From contig JADJEQ010000019.1 of NCBI GenBank assembly GCA_016709025.1, positions 186,001-250,000 on the forward strand: a stretch of DNA of 64,000 nucleotides, written 5' to 3'. A model generated the notes under the pieces. It ran no database searches. It had not been told where the DNA came from and worked only from the letters and a program-made list of their open reading frames with translations. Source of the DNA: Bacteroidales bacterium (lineage in GTDB: Bacteria; Bacteroidota; Bacteroidia; Bacteroidales; Lentimicrobiaceae). Of this stretch, positions 53,953-63,500 are shown in pieces (the stretch's first letter is position 1; each line of letters opens with the position of its first letter). The position numbers and the translations under genes were made by a program.

Positions 53953-56127
53953 TTAACTATTAAATTCAGTAGGCAGGAGTATTAAAAATTCAGTTCCTTT
54001 ATCTGTTTCACTCTCAACGGTTATTTTTCCTCCCAGCTTTTCAACAAAGTCATGGCAGAGTATCAGGCCCAGACCTGTGCCATTCTGGGCGCGGCTTCCG
54101 GAAGGCTGAAAGGATTCCTCTTTGCTGAACAGTCTGGCGAGTCTCTCCGGTGAAATCCCTTTTCCGGAGTCCTTTACCGATAAGGTGAGATTCTTTTGGT
54201 TTCTAATGGCTGAAACGGTGATGTTTCCTCCCGGGTTGTTAAATTTCACAGCATTCCCAACGAGATTCCCCAATATGATGCGCAGTAGGGTAACATCTGT
54301 ATTCAGGCTTTCATCTGCTTCTACTTCATTGTGAAGCTGGATGTTATTCTCCATTGCCCCGGCTTTTACCGTTTCAAAAACACTGTTGATGACCTTATGC
54401 AAATGGCATAATTCAGGCTTGATTTCGATGGCTCCCCTTTGGGATTTTGACCAGAACAACAGGTTATCGAGCAATTGAAATGTGTTTCGGGCAGATTGGT
54501 AAATGTTGCCTGCATAAAACCGGAGTGTTTCTTTATCAGCTGTTTCCGCCTCGTCATAAAGCATTTCAGATAGGTTCAGCAATGCTGAAAATGGATTCCG
54601 GATGTCGTGGGCTATGATTGAAAACAGTTTGTCTTTTGTAGCATTTGAAGCATGCAGCAGATCAGCCTGTTTTTGAATCTCGGAATTTTTCTCTGTAAGT
54701 TCGTTATAGGCAACTTTAAGTTTTTTGCGCCCGGTCAATACGACTATTGCCAGGGACGAAATCATCAATAAAATGATGATTATGGCAAATGTTATTATCC
54801 TTTGATTCCTGATTACCTGCTGCTGATATTGGTTCTCTGCTACAAGCCGGGCATTGTCATCCTCAATATTTTTTACTTCATACCGGGTCTGTATCTCTTC
54901 CAGAAGTTGATTTTTCTCAACTTTTTGCAGGGAGTCTTTATTGTTCACATAAGCTTCAAGGTAATCGAGTGCATTTAAAGAAGAGCCACTTTCTTTATGT
55001 ATTTTATATAGAATGAAATTGACATCTGCGAGAACAGTAATATCATTCAACGAATCACCAATTTTCATCGCTTTCATTGCAAGGTTATCTGCCTCGCCGA
55101 GATTGTTCATAAATAACTGTTGCCATGCCATTCCGCTCAATGCAAGAGCTTGATTCCATGGATTTTGCAATTCAGAATAAACTGTAGATGCCTCGGAGTA
55201 ACGCTGAAAAGCTTCCTTGTAATTGTTTATTGAACTGTAAGAGGATGCAAGCTGCATCAGGTTATTGCCCAGATATTCCCTGAAACCAGCCTGCCGGTTT
55301 ATTTCAATCGCTTTCCGGTACTCAGCTATTGCTTTTTCCGGTTTTCCGGTTTCCTGGTATAACAATCCCAATCCATGAATGGAAGCTGCTTCAAATTGCT
55401 TATTGTTTATTGCCCTTGCTTCGATGATACTGACCCGGAACATTTGTTCTGCCTTGTCGAAGCGTTTCATTTCCTGGTAGATGGAAGCGATGTTGTTGGA
55501 AGTACGGGATATCCCAAATGGATTTTTCCTCCGGACTTCCAGGTCATAAACTTCAAGATATAAATTCAGCGCTTCATCGCTGTTCCCAAGTTCTTTGTAA
55601 ATAAGTCCCAGGTTATTCAGGTTGCCGGCTATCTCAAATGTGTCTTTTATCTGGCGGAAAATTACAAGTGCCTGGCTCTGGAAATCAAGTGCTTTTTTAA
55701 AGTTTTTCCTATCACGGTGGATAACCCCGAGCAGATTCAGTATTTTAGCTTTGTGATAGGGCTCCTTTAAACTTTCGATCTGAATAAGTGCTTTTTCAGC
55801 AAACGGCAGGGCCTCAGCCATTTTACCCTGAATTATATTCACAGCCGCCATATTTCTGTTTGCAAGAGCAAGCCCTTTGTTGTATGATTGTGATTTGGCC
55901 AGCGTCAGGGCTTCCCGGGTAAGTAACAGGGTACTATCAGGGTTCGTGAATTTTAACTCCCATCCCAGTTCATTGAGCAGGTCGGTTCTGGTTTTCCCAA
56001 CGGAACCTTGTATTTTATGCTCCAGACTATCAATAAGAATTGAATTCTGCCCGGTTAAAACAGGTGCAAAAAAACAAATTAAATACGTCAAAAGCAGCAA
56101 TTTGCGCATACTGTTAGGTAATTTCAT
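53953..56127 (-). CDS. TPR-containing sensor histidine kinase
   Basis: A kinase of about 724 residues from the Met at 56127 (MKLPNSMRKLLLL); a Met at 56109 is an alternative and the open frame reaches 56184. A signal peptide precedes about seven TPR repeats (about residues 45-380), a membrane helix (about 440-462) and a coiled coil. The kinase core has the H-box IAHDIRNPFSALLNLSE, N-box GNLVGNAVKFNNPGG, G1 KDSGKGIS and G2 NGTGLGLILCHDF. It should sense a periplasmic signal through TPR contacts. No response regulator is adjacent, so its partner is elsewhere. Confidence 0.94.
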   Translation of the reverse strand: MKLPNSMRKLLLLTYLICFFAPVLTGQNSILIDSLEHKIQGSVGKTRTDLLNELGWELKFTNPDSTLLLTREALTLAKSQSYNKGLALANRNMAAVNIIQGKMAEALPFAEKALIQIESLKEPYHKAKILNLLGVIHRDRKNFKKALDFQSQALVIFRQIKDTFEIAGNLNNLGLIYKELGNSDEALNLYLEVYDLEVRRKNPFGISRTSNNIASIYQEMKRFDKAEQMFRVSIIEARAINNKQFEAASIHGLGLLYQETGKPEKAIAEYRKAIEINRQAGFREYLGNNLMQLASSYSSINNYKEAFQRYSEASTVYSELQNPWNQALALSGMAWQQLFMNNLGEADNLAMKAMKIGDSLNDITVLADVNFILYKIHKESGSSLNALDYLEAYVNNKDSLQKVEKNQLLEEIQTRYEVKNIEDDNARLVAENQYQQQVIRNQRIITFAIIIILLMISSLAIVVLTGRKKLKVAYNELTEKNSEIQKQADLLHASNATKDKLFSIIAHDIRNPFSALLNLSEMLYDEAETADKETLRFYAGNIYQSARNTFQLLDNLLFWSKSQRGAIEIKPELCHLHKVINSVFETVKAGAMENNIQLHNEVEADESLNTDVTLLRIILGNLVGNAVKFNNPGGNITVSAIRNQKNLTLSVKDSGKGISPERLARLFSKEESFQPSGSRAQNGTGLGLILCHDFVEKLGGKITVESETDKGTEFLILLPTEFNS

Positions 56128-56184
56128 CACAAATATATAAGGAAATGCAATATTATGACCAGAAACCTTACGAATTGAATTCAA

Positions 56185-56569
56185 CAGGTTAATGGTTCGG
56201 AGTTCTGATTGTAACCCTTTTCAGAATTATATTTGATTTACAGGCAATAATTTGTTTGACAATGATTTGAAATATCCGGTAACAATGTACTGATAACACT
56301 GCCTTTCCTCTGATTTGGAAGAATGTGAAACAGTGGAACTATCAATATTAACTTAAAAAATGTTGGATCTGCCGGATTGCTATCTTCACAAGAATGACTA
56401 TTATTGTTTCGTTAACCTTAGTCTTTCAATGGTAAATAATCTGACATGCAACCATCATTCTAAACGGGAATTCCGCGGACTCCGGAATACCCGGCAAAAT
56501 TGATGTGAATCCTTGAACCACAAGCATAAAACCCGGATCTCCAAATAAATCAATTACATTTCTAATCAT
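56185..56569. other. Divergent intergenic region
   Basis: About 385 bp between the kinase and dipeptidase genes without a credible gene. A small inverted repeat ATTCCG/CGGAAT lies near 56468-56490. No strong promoter box was recognised, although TACATTTC near 56557 is one base from the -7 consensus for the dipeptidase. Confidence 0.35.
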
Positions 56570-58216
56570 ATGAAAAAACTGATCTTCGTTTCATTCATTC
56601 TCTTACTGCTGTTTGGCTTTTCAAGAACAGCCATTGGTTGTACCATCATTGCTGTAGGTAAAAAGGCAAGCAAAGACGGCTCTGTTATTGTCTCACATAC
56701 CGACTGCGGTGATAATTCCAGGTTTAAGGTGATGCATGGCCGGAGTTATCCCAAAGGAGCCATGGCACCTGTTTACTGGGGCCTGCAGGAAGTGCGGCAG
56801 CCACTCGACAGCATGGGGAAAGTGATAGGATATATTCCCCAGGTAGAAAGAACCTACACCTACATCCGTTCGGCTTATTCCCACATCAATGAGTTTCAGC
56901 TTGCGATCGGCGAAAGCACCATGAGCCAGCGCGAAGAGTTAAAAATCAAACGGGAAGAGAGCAAACAAATTATGACCATTGAGCAGGCCCAGATTTTTGC
57001 GCTGGAACGCTGCAAAACGGCCCGTGAAGCCCTTGAACTGATTACACATCTGCTCGACACTTATGGTTTTCTTCCTTCCTGTGTGGATGAATCGGAATGC
57101 CTGGCCATCGCAGATCCCAACGAGGTATGGATACTGGAAGTCTATAGTGTGGGGCCGGGATGGGAACCAGGCAAAGGCAAGCCGGGTGCTATCTGGGCTG
57201 CAAAACGTCTGCCTGACGACCATGCCACCATCATTGCCAACTGGAGCATTATTAAAGAAATTAATATAAAGGACAAGGCAAATTACAGGGCCTCTTCCAA
57301 TTATATGAGTGCCGGAATCGAGCGCGGCTGGTACGATCCTGCATCGGGAAAGCCATTTGTATGGCAGGATGTATACGCTCCGCTTCCACGTGAATGGGCA
57401 ACCTCACGCCTCTGGATGTTTTACAGCAAATATGCACCCGGTATCAAAGATATGCCCGACCGGACGCTGAAATCCCCTTTCGATACCCAAAATCCTTACA
57501 TCCAGTATGTTGAACCTCTGAGTCTGTATCCTTTCTCCTGCATTCCTGCTGAAAAAATCAGTGTTCAGGATGTGATGGCCATGCAGCGTTCTACCTTTGA
57601 TGGTACAATATACGATATGTCGAAACACCCGGCCTATTTTGTACCCGATGGCAAGGGTGGTATGAAATACAGCAACATGGCAACCCCTTTCCCGACCAGG
57701 AACCTTCGTGAATTGCTTGGCATTACCTGGCGGCGGAATGTTGCCCGGGGCGGATATGGCATGGTTGCCCAACTGCGCTCATGGCTGCCCGCTGAGATTG
57801 GAGGAATATACTGGGTTTACCTCGATAACCAGGCCGTTGGGCCGTATCTGCCGGTTTATTGCGGAGTTCAGCAAATACCGGAATCGTATGCCACCTTCAA
57901 TCCCGACCAATTCGACGATGCCAGCGCCAAATGGACCTTCGATGAAGTTGACAACCTGCTTTACCTTAACTGGCAGGAAGGATTTAAACTTGTCAAGGCG
58001 GAACAGATTGCCCTTGAAGAGAGCTTTTTTACGGAAATTCAACAGGAAGAAGCAGTTTTCCAGGCTTTGCTGAAGGAAGACCGTGTAAAAGCACTTGAGT
58101 CAATTACTATAAAAGTTGGTGAAAGAGCTGCCAGAAACGTGGAGGCATACCGCAAACTTCGTAAAACGCTGCTGACAAAATTTACGAACAACCGGCAGGG
58201 GATTAATTTCCAATAA
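56570..58216 (+). CDS. C69-family dipeptidase
   Basis: A 548-residue N-terminal-nucleophile peptidase of family C69 (PepD-like). A signal-like stretch (residues 5-22) ends just before Cys24 in GCTIIAVGKKASKDGS, so cleavage would expose the Cys that serves as the catalytic nucleophile. Supporting segments are SHTDCGDNSRFKV and EVWILEVYSVGPG, and the later HPAYFVPD and RNVARGGYG. It would cleave dipeptides in the periplasm. The gene stands alone, with the opposite-strand kinase upstream. Confidence 0.92.
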   Translation: MKKLIFVSFILLLLFGFSRTAIGCTIIAVGKKASKDGSVIVSHTDCGDNSRFKVMHGRSYPKGAMAPVYWGLQEVRQPLDSMGKVIGYIPQVERTYTYIRSAYSHINEFQLAIGESTMSQREELKIKREESKQIMTIEQAQIFALERCKTAREALELITHLLDTYGFLPSCVDESECLAIADPNEVWILEVYSVGPGWEPGKGKPGAIWAAKRLPDDHATIIANWSIIKEINIKDKANYRASSNYMSAGIERGWYDPASGKPFVWQDVYAPLPREWATSRLWMFYSKYAPGIKDMPDRTLKSPFDTQNPYIQYVEPLSLYPFSCIPAEKISVQDVMAMQRSTFDGTIYDMSKHPAYFVPDGKGGMKYSNMATPFPTRNLRELLGITWRRNVARGGYGMVAQLRSWLPAEIGGIYWVYLDNQAVGPYLPVYCGVQQIPESYATFNPDQFDDASAKWTFDEVDNLLYLNWQEGFKLVKAEQIALEESFFTEIQQEEAVFQALLKEDRVKALESITIKVGERAARNVEAYRKLRKTLLTKFTNNRQGINFQ

Positions 58217-58467
58217 GTAGCATCAATGTTATTACTTAAGCATTCTGTTTTCATCCAAAGTTCAGCATTGTTACCGGCGAACCACTCAGTTGCCACTGAC
58301 AGATTTACTGTTCTCGGATCTCAGGAAGGCTCATAGTTTTTGATTGTTGTTGTTGATCTTCATTATTTATCAGGATTGCTGTTTCGCAGGAAGACAATTC
58401 GCATTTGAGTATAACAATAGAGTGGTTCCTATAAAAGAATATCATAAATTTACACAAAACAAATTTC

Positions 58468-58938
58468 ATGACATACACAGCCCCGAAAAAGCCTCTTTCT
58501 GTTTATTTACTTGCATTTTTGCTTGTTTTCACCGGAGTGGGAGGCATTTACGGAGGTTATTCGCTGACTGCAGCACCTGATGGCAGAATCATGCAAATGA
58601 ACACCGATATCCTGAGCAACAGTCCGTTCAATACTTTTCTGATACCCGGAATTATACTTCTCATCTTCAACGGAATTCTGCCGTTGTTAATCGCCTGGGG
58701 GCTATTTATAAAACCACCCTGGCAATGGCCTGAATGGATTAACCTTTATCACAAACAGCACTGGTGCTGGACTTTTTCGCTCTATTATGGTTTTATCCTG
58801 ATTATATGGATAAACGTTCAGATTATCATGCTTGGATTTTCTTCATTATTGCAACCGGTTTTTGCCTTAACCGGGGCATTGATTTCCATACTAACACTCT
58901 TTCCCACTGTTTTTCATTATTATAGAAAACACTTGTAG
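58468..58938 (+). CDS. Hypothetical small integral membrane protein
   Basis: A 156-residue protein with four probable membrane helices (about residues 14-32, 55-77, 98-120 and 128-150). I do not recognise the family; segments such as GGIYGGYSLTAAPDGRIMQM and FLIPGIILLIFNGILPLL resemble small membrane proteins found next to regulators in many bacteria. The start at 58468 follows a Bacteroidota-like AT-rich leader. No operon partner is evident. Confidence 0.8.
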   Translation: MTYTAPKKPLSVYLLAFLLVFTGVGGIYGGYSLTAAPDGRIMQMNTDILSNSPFNTFLIPGIILLIFNGILPLLIAWGLFIKPPWQWPEWINLYHKQHWCWTFSLYYGFILIIWINVQIIMLGFSSLLQPVFALTGALISILTLFPTVFHYYRKHL

Positions 58939-59519
58939 GAAACGCCAGGCTCCAGGTTAAAAGCTTGAAGTCTAAAGTAAAAAGTAATGATTCAAGATTC
59001 ATTCAACAAGCAGGCAGTTGGCAGTTGGCAAAAAAAGAAACCGGAGGTCAGTGGTCAGAAGTCGGAGGTCGGAAGTCAGAAAAAAGAAGTAAGAGGTAGG
59101 AAGTAAGAGGTAAGAGCAGTGTCATTTCGTAATTCGTAATCCGGATTCCGCACCCAAAGGAAGTGAGCTCACCAAAGGTAATCCAAAATTTGAAGTCGGA
59201 AGTCGGAGGTCAGAAGTCGGATGAAGAATGAAGAATGAAAGAGAGTAAGGTTTGGGTTTCGCCCCCCCCCCCCCCCCGTCCCTCCTAGGAAGCAGAGTAA
59301 GGTTCCGCCCCACGTCCCTTCATGGAGTAGGAAGTAAGAAGTAAGAGGTAAGAGCAGTTTCATTTCGAAATCCGCAATTTGAAGTCGGAAGTCGGAGGTC
59401 AGAAGTCAGAAGTCAGAAGAAAGATATGTAACTATATGATTATTAATGTGTTTGTAAGAAAATTTGATATTAGGTTTTGGATATTGGATATTAGAAATTA
59501 GATATTAGAATTTCCCTTC
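58939..59519. repeat. Repeat-filled spacer with several 7-bp-period arrays and a poly-C run
   Basis: The 581 bp contain no accepted gene. In strict 7-bp register are GGTCAGA/AGTCGGA/AGTAAGA units at 59046-59115, AGTCGGA plus TGAAGAA units at 59194-59242, GAAGTAA units at 59324-59357, AGTCGGA/AGTCAGA units at 59383-59424, and GATATTA units at 59466-59512. GCAGTTG pairs lie near 59012-59026. A run of 16 C lies at 59262-59277. A longer duplicated pattern joins the GTAAGAG and AGTCGGA blocks twice. Confidence 0.85.
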
Positions 59520-60212
59520 TTACCCCCGCAGACTAATTTGCTCCAGATTCGGAATGTCAAGCAAAAGGATATTCTTATCCTCCAGCCTGATCAGGCCTTC
59601 TTTTTCAAATGTTTTCAACAGTTTTACAGTGCTTTCGGTTGAGAGGCCTGCAAAGTCTGCAATGTCTTTGCGGCTGAGGAAGGGAAACACATCTTCTCCA
59701 ACCTGTTCTTTCCAGAGGTAAAGCAGGGCCCCGGCCAGGCGGCCATTCATCTGCTTGTACATCAGATCGTGGATAGAAACGTAAAGTTTGCTGTTTTGCT
59801 CGCAATAACGGTTGATGATGTTGTATGCAAAGCTTCCGTTGCCTTTTATGAGTCCTGAAACAGCCTCTTTTTCAATCAAACAGGCGGTGGTTTCACGCAG
59901 GGCTACAACTGAATAATTGTATGTATGGTTGTTGAATGCCACCGACAAACCTACAAATTCGCCACCTTTAATCAATCTGAGGTTAAAATTGCGGGTGGCA
60001 TCTCCTTCAACGTATTGTTTGGCCAGTCCGTCCATAACAAAGAGTACACTGGATGCAAAAGCACCCTGTTTTGTCAGGTTTTCGCCTTTGCGGAAAACAA
60101 CCCGGGTTTTACTATTGCGGGCCAACTCTATTTCTTCCGGTAATAGGTTCTGGAAACAGGGGGCATCAATATGACTGAATGAACAGTCTTCGGGCGGTAT
60201 AAAGGTTTTCAT
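59520..60212 (-). CDS. Crp/Fnr-family transcriptional regulator
   Basis: A protein of about 230 residues with an N-terminal cyclic-nucleotide-type beta-barrel (about 25-140, with RKGENLTKQGAFASSVLFVM) and a C-terminal winged helix (about 150-215, DIADFAGLSTESTVKLLKTFEKEGLI). No Cys cluster for an iron-sulfur site or clear cAMP-binding residues was seen. The start at 60212 is chosen because a TATATTTG -7 box on the same strand lies at plus positions 60231-60238, just upstream, which excludes the longer start at 60233. It is divergent from the GH38 gene. Confidence 0.93.
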   Translation of the reverse strand: MKTFIPPEDCSFSHIDAPCFQNLLPEEIELARNSKTRVVFRKGENLTKQGAFASSVLFVMDGLAKQYVEGDATRNFNLRLIKGGEFVGLSVAFNNHTYNYSVVALRETTACLIEKEAVSGLIKGNGSFAYNIINRYCEQNSKLYVSIHDLMYKQMNGRLAGALLYLWKEQVGEDVFPFLSRKDIADFAGLSTESTVKLLKTFEKEGLIRLEDKNILLLDIPNLEQISLRG

Positions 60213-60230
60213 CGGAGGCGGATTTAATTG

Positions 60231-60238
60231 CAAATATA
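60231..60238 (-). promoter_or_regulatory. Probable -7 box of the Crp/Fnr gene
   Basis: The minus strand reads TATATTTG, which fits TANNTTTG, 19 bp before the chosen start codon. No TTTG -33 element was seen at the expected spacing. Confidence 0.45.
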
Positions 60239-60591
60239 ATGTATTGGTTTGATAGAAGCCTGAAGTCGGAAGTAAGAAGTCAGAAGTCGGAAGTCAGAAG
60301 TCAGAAGAAGAAGATGATGATGATGAAGAGGCTGAGAGACGAAGGGACTGAGAGACTATGAGTAGTGGGTAGTAATCTCAGCAGATCTGTCAAACTGTTA
60401 AACCAGCCACCAGTAACCAGTAACCAGCAACCAGTAACCAGCAACCAGTAACCAGTAACCAGCAACCAGTAACAGATCTTGGATAATAATTCAATATTTC
60501 TGAGAAGTACTAAAAATAATTCAAAATGTGACTTACTTTTGAACTGTATCCATGACAAGTCCGGAGAGGTGTTTAAGAAATTCAATAAAAT
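60234..60591. repeat. Divergent spacer with two heptamer arrays
   Basis: GAAGTCG/GAAGTCA heptamers run from 60262 to 60310, and ten CCAGTAA/CCAGCAA heptamers run from 60403 to 60472. A TACTTTTG box at 60534-60541 is a candidate -7 element for the GH38 gene, about 50 bp before its start. No gene is present. Confidence 0.8.
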
Positions 60592-63500
60592 ATGAGAAAG
60601 CTGATTTTTCTGTTTCTACAGCTGGTTATAAGTGCTGCACTTTTTGCCCAGGCTACGGTAAATCAAAATACCACCCTTGTGAATGGTTTTGGTAAAAAAA
60701 TTTCGGGAGATGATTTTATTTACCACTCCTCCATTCCGGTTGCCAGGGAGAGCCTGCTGATCAGGGCAACCGATGGAAAATCGACCATGGTGTGGGAAAC
60801 CGCTCCTGTTCCCGCTAAGCTGAACACCGGGACAGTTACGTTCAGCTGGCTTGCAGGTATCGGCTCTTCTCCCGGTAAAGCAAGTTTTGACCTTTCGGTA
60901 AACGGGATTAAGAAATTTACCATCTGGGCCGATGGTTCAGATGAATGGTCGCTGAAAAGCGATGACGGAACTACACTTTCATTCAAAAAGGATCTCACGG
61001 ATCAGCATGGCGACCGGTTCGGGTTTATATACCTTACAATGCAGGCAAGCAGTTTAATTCCGGGGCAACCGGTCACCCTTCAGGTAACAGGTGGCAATTT
61101 TAATAAGACTTCCTGGTACATGACTTTCAGGTTTGCTGTTGAAAACGGATTGACGGTAAAAGCTTTACCAGCCATTTCAGAAGCTGATGGAAAGCAATAC
61201 CAGCTTGGTGTTGCAGGCATCCTTCATTTTGGTGAAAGTGCAGCTGCGAAGGTCTTTATGGATGGCAAACTGGTCAATGAGTCGCAGGTTAACTTCGGCT
61301 ACAACTATGTGAAACTCCGGCTGCCGGTTGTAAAAACCAGGAAGATAGTGAACTACCGCCTCGAAATAGCTGATCAGGTCTGGAAAGGAAAACTTGAACT
61401 GAATCCGGTGAGAAAATGGCGGGTAAATTTTGTACAGCACACCCACACCGACATAGGTTATACCCGTTCACAAACGGATATTCTGGCCGAGCACCTGCGT
61501 TTTATTGACTTTGCGCTGGATTATTGCGACAATACAGATGGTTATCCGGAAGAATCAAAATTCAGATGGACCTGTGAGTCATCGTGGGCTGTGGATGAGT
61601 ATCTTAAATGCCGCCCTGCCAGTCAGATCGATCGTCTGAAACAACGGGTAAAAGAGGGCAGGATTGAGCTCACAGGGATGTATTTCAACTTCAGTGAGCT
61701 TCCCGACGAACAAACTCTTGCTGCATCACTTCAGCCATTGAAACGAATCCGCGAAAGCGGAATGGAAGTGAAAACGGCCATGCAGAACGATGTGAATGGC
61801 ATCGGATGGAGTCTGAACGATTATTACACCGATCTCGGCGTCAGGTACCTGAATATGGGAACCCATGGACACCGGGCATTGATCTGTTTCGACAAACCAA
61901 CCCTTTTCTGGTGGGAATCACCATCGGGCAGGCGGATGCTGGCCTTTCGTGCCGAGCATTACATGACCGGAAATACCGTTTTTAAAATACATGCGGGCGA
62001 TTTCAATGCATTTGAAGATGAATTGCTTACTTACCTTCTGAACCTGGAAGCAAAAGGTTACGAATATGACCTGATCTCAATTCAGCACTCGGGTTACCTG
62101 GTCGACAATTCACCGCCTTCCACACTGGCTTGTGATATGATCCGTCAATGGAATGAGAAATACACCTGGCCGAAACTTAAAACGGCTTCTGCGACTGATT
62201 TTTTTGAAGAAATGGAGGAGAAACATGGCGATAGTTTTCAGGTGATCCGCGGGGCCTGGCCCGATTGGTGGACCGATGGGTTCGGAGCATCTGCCCGTGA
62301 GGTGGCGACTACCCGCCAGGCCCAGAGCGACCTGATTGCCAATACTGCCGGTCTTACCATGGCTGCATTGCAGGGAGCCGTTTTGCCTGACAAGATCGCA
62401 GACCGGATCGAAACAACCAATTCTGCCTTGTTGTTTTATACCGAACATACTGTCGGGTATCACAATAGTGTAAGGGAACCCTTCCATAAATACACCATGG
62501 AACAGCGTTCACTCAAGGAATCGTATGCCTGGGAGGCCAGTCGAAGGGCGCGAATGCTGGGCGAAGAAACCATGGGATTGCTTCAAAACTTTATTGCCCG
62601 GGAAAAAGATCCTTCACTGGTGGTTTACAATACCCTCAACTGGAATCGGAGCGGTTTGCTCAGGGTGTATATTGATCATCAGATATTGCCGAGATATACT
62701 CCTTTCTCCATAACCGACCAAACCGGAAATCCAGTTACAGCCCAGCCGGTTGAGCATCATTCTGATGGCACTTACTGGGAAGTGTGGGTGGATAATATTC
62801 CTGCTTTCGGATATAAGAAGTTCGTAATCAGAACCGGGAAGTCAGGGGAAGTTCAAACCCTGCCAATGGAAGTCAAGGAAATGAAAAGCATAGAAAATCA
62901 ATGGTATAAAATTGTGATTGACACTGAAAAAGGCGCTATTTCCGGTATTACCGACAAGGAATTGAATCTGGAACTGGTTGATCAAAATGCGGCTTATGGC
63001 ATCGGGGAGTTTATTTATGAGTTGCCCGACAACCGCTCGCAGATGGAGTCGTGGAAGCTTGACAACTTTACCCGCGAAGGGCTTGAAAAGGTTTGGTTTG
63101 ATGGATATGAAGAAGGAGAAGTATGGAATACCGTGAAATTCAGGGGGAACACCCGTGCTGCCAACCGCGACAATACCTATGAATTTGAAATCAGGTTGTT
63201 CAACACCACCAAACGCATCGATCTTGTTTACGGCATCGAGAAGAAACTGGTTACCGATCCTGAAGGGATATACATTGCCTTTCCGTTTGCCCCCGGCAAC
63301 GGACAACTCGCATTTGATGTGCAGGGAGGTGAGGTCAGAGCCGGTATCGATCAGATTCCGGGCTCTTCCAACGATTGGAATACGGTACAGAACTATGCAC
63401 GCCTCTCAAACGATCAGGCGCAGATTGTACTGTGTTCATCAGAAAATCCACTGATGCAGTTTGGCGGCATCAACACCGGGCGTTATAAAGCCGGTGCAAA

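Noticed and set aside
58966..59027. Possible CRISPR-like repeats in the heptamer region
   Set aside because: Units are 7 bp without unique spacers of constant length and no cas gene is present.
59122..59363. Two overlapping minus-strand frames of about 63 residues
   Set aside because: They cross heptamer arrays and the poly-C run and give Gly/Arg and Leu/Thr low-complexity sequence only.
60301..60585. 94-residue minus-strand frame with repeated Val-Thr-Gly-Tyr-Trp
   Set aside because: The repeats come from the CCAGTAA/CCAGCAA heptamer array, in which three 7-bp units equal seven codons; the rest has no recognisable start or domain.
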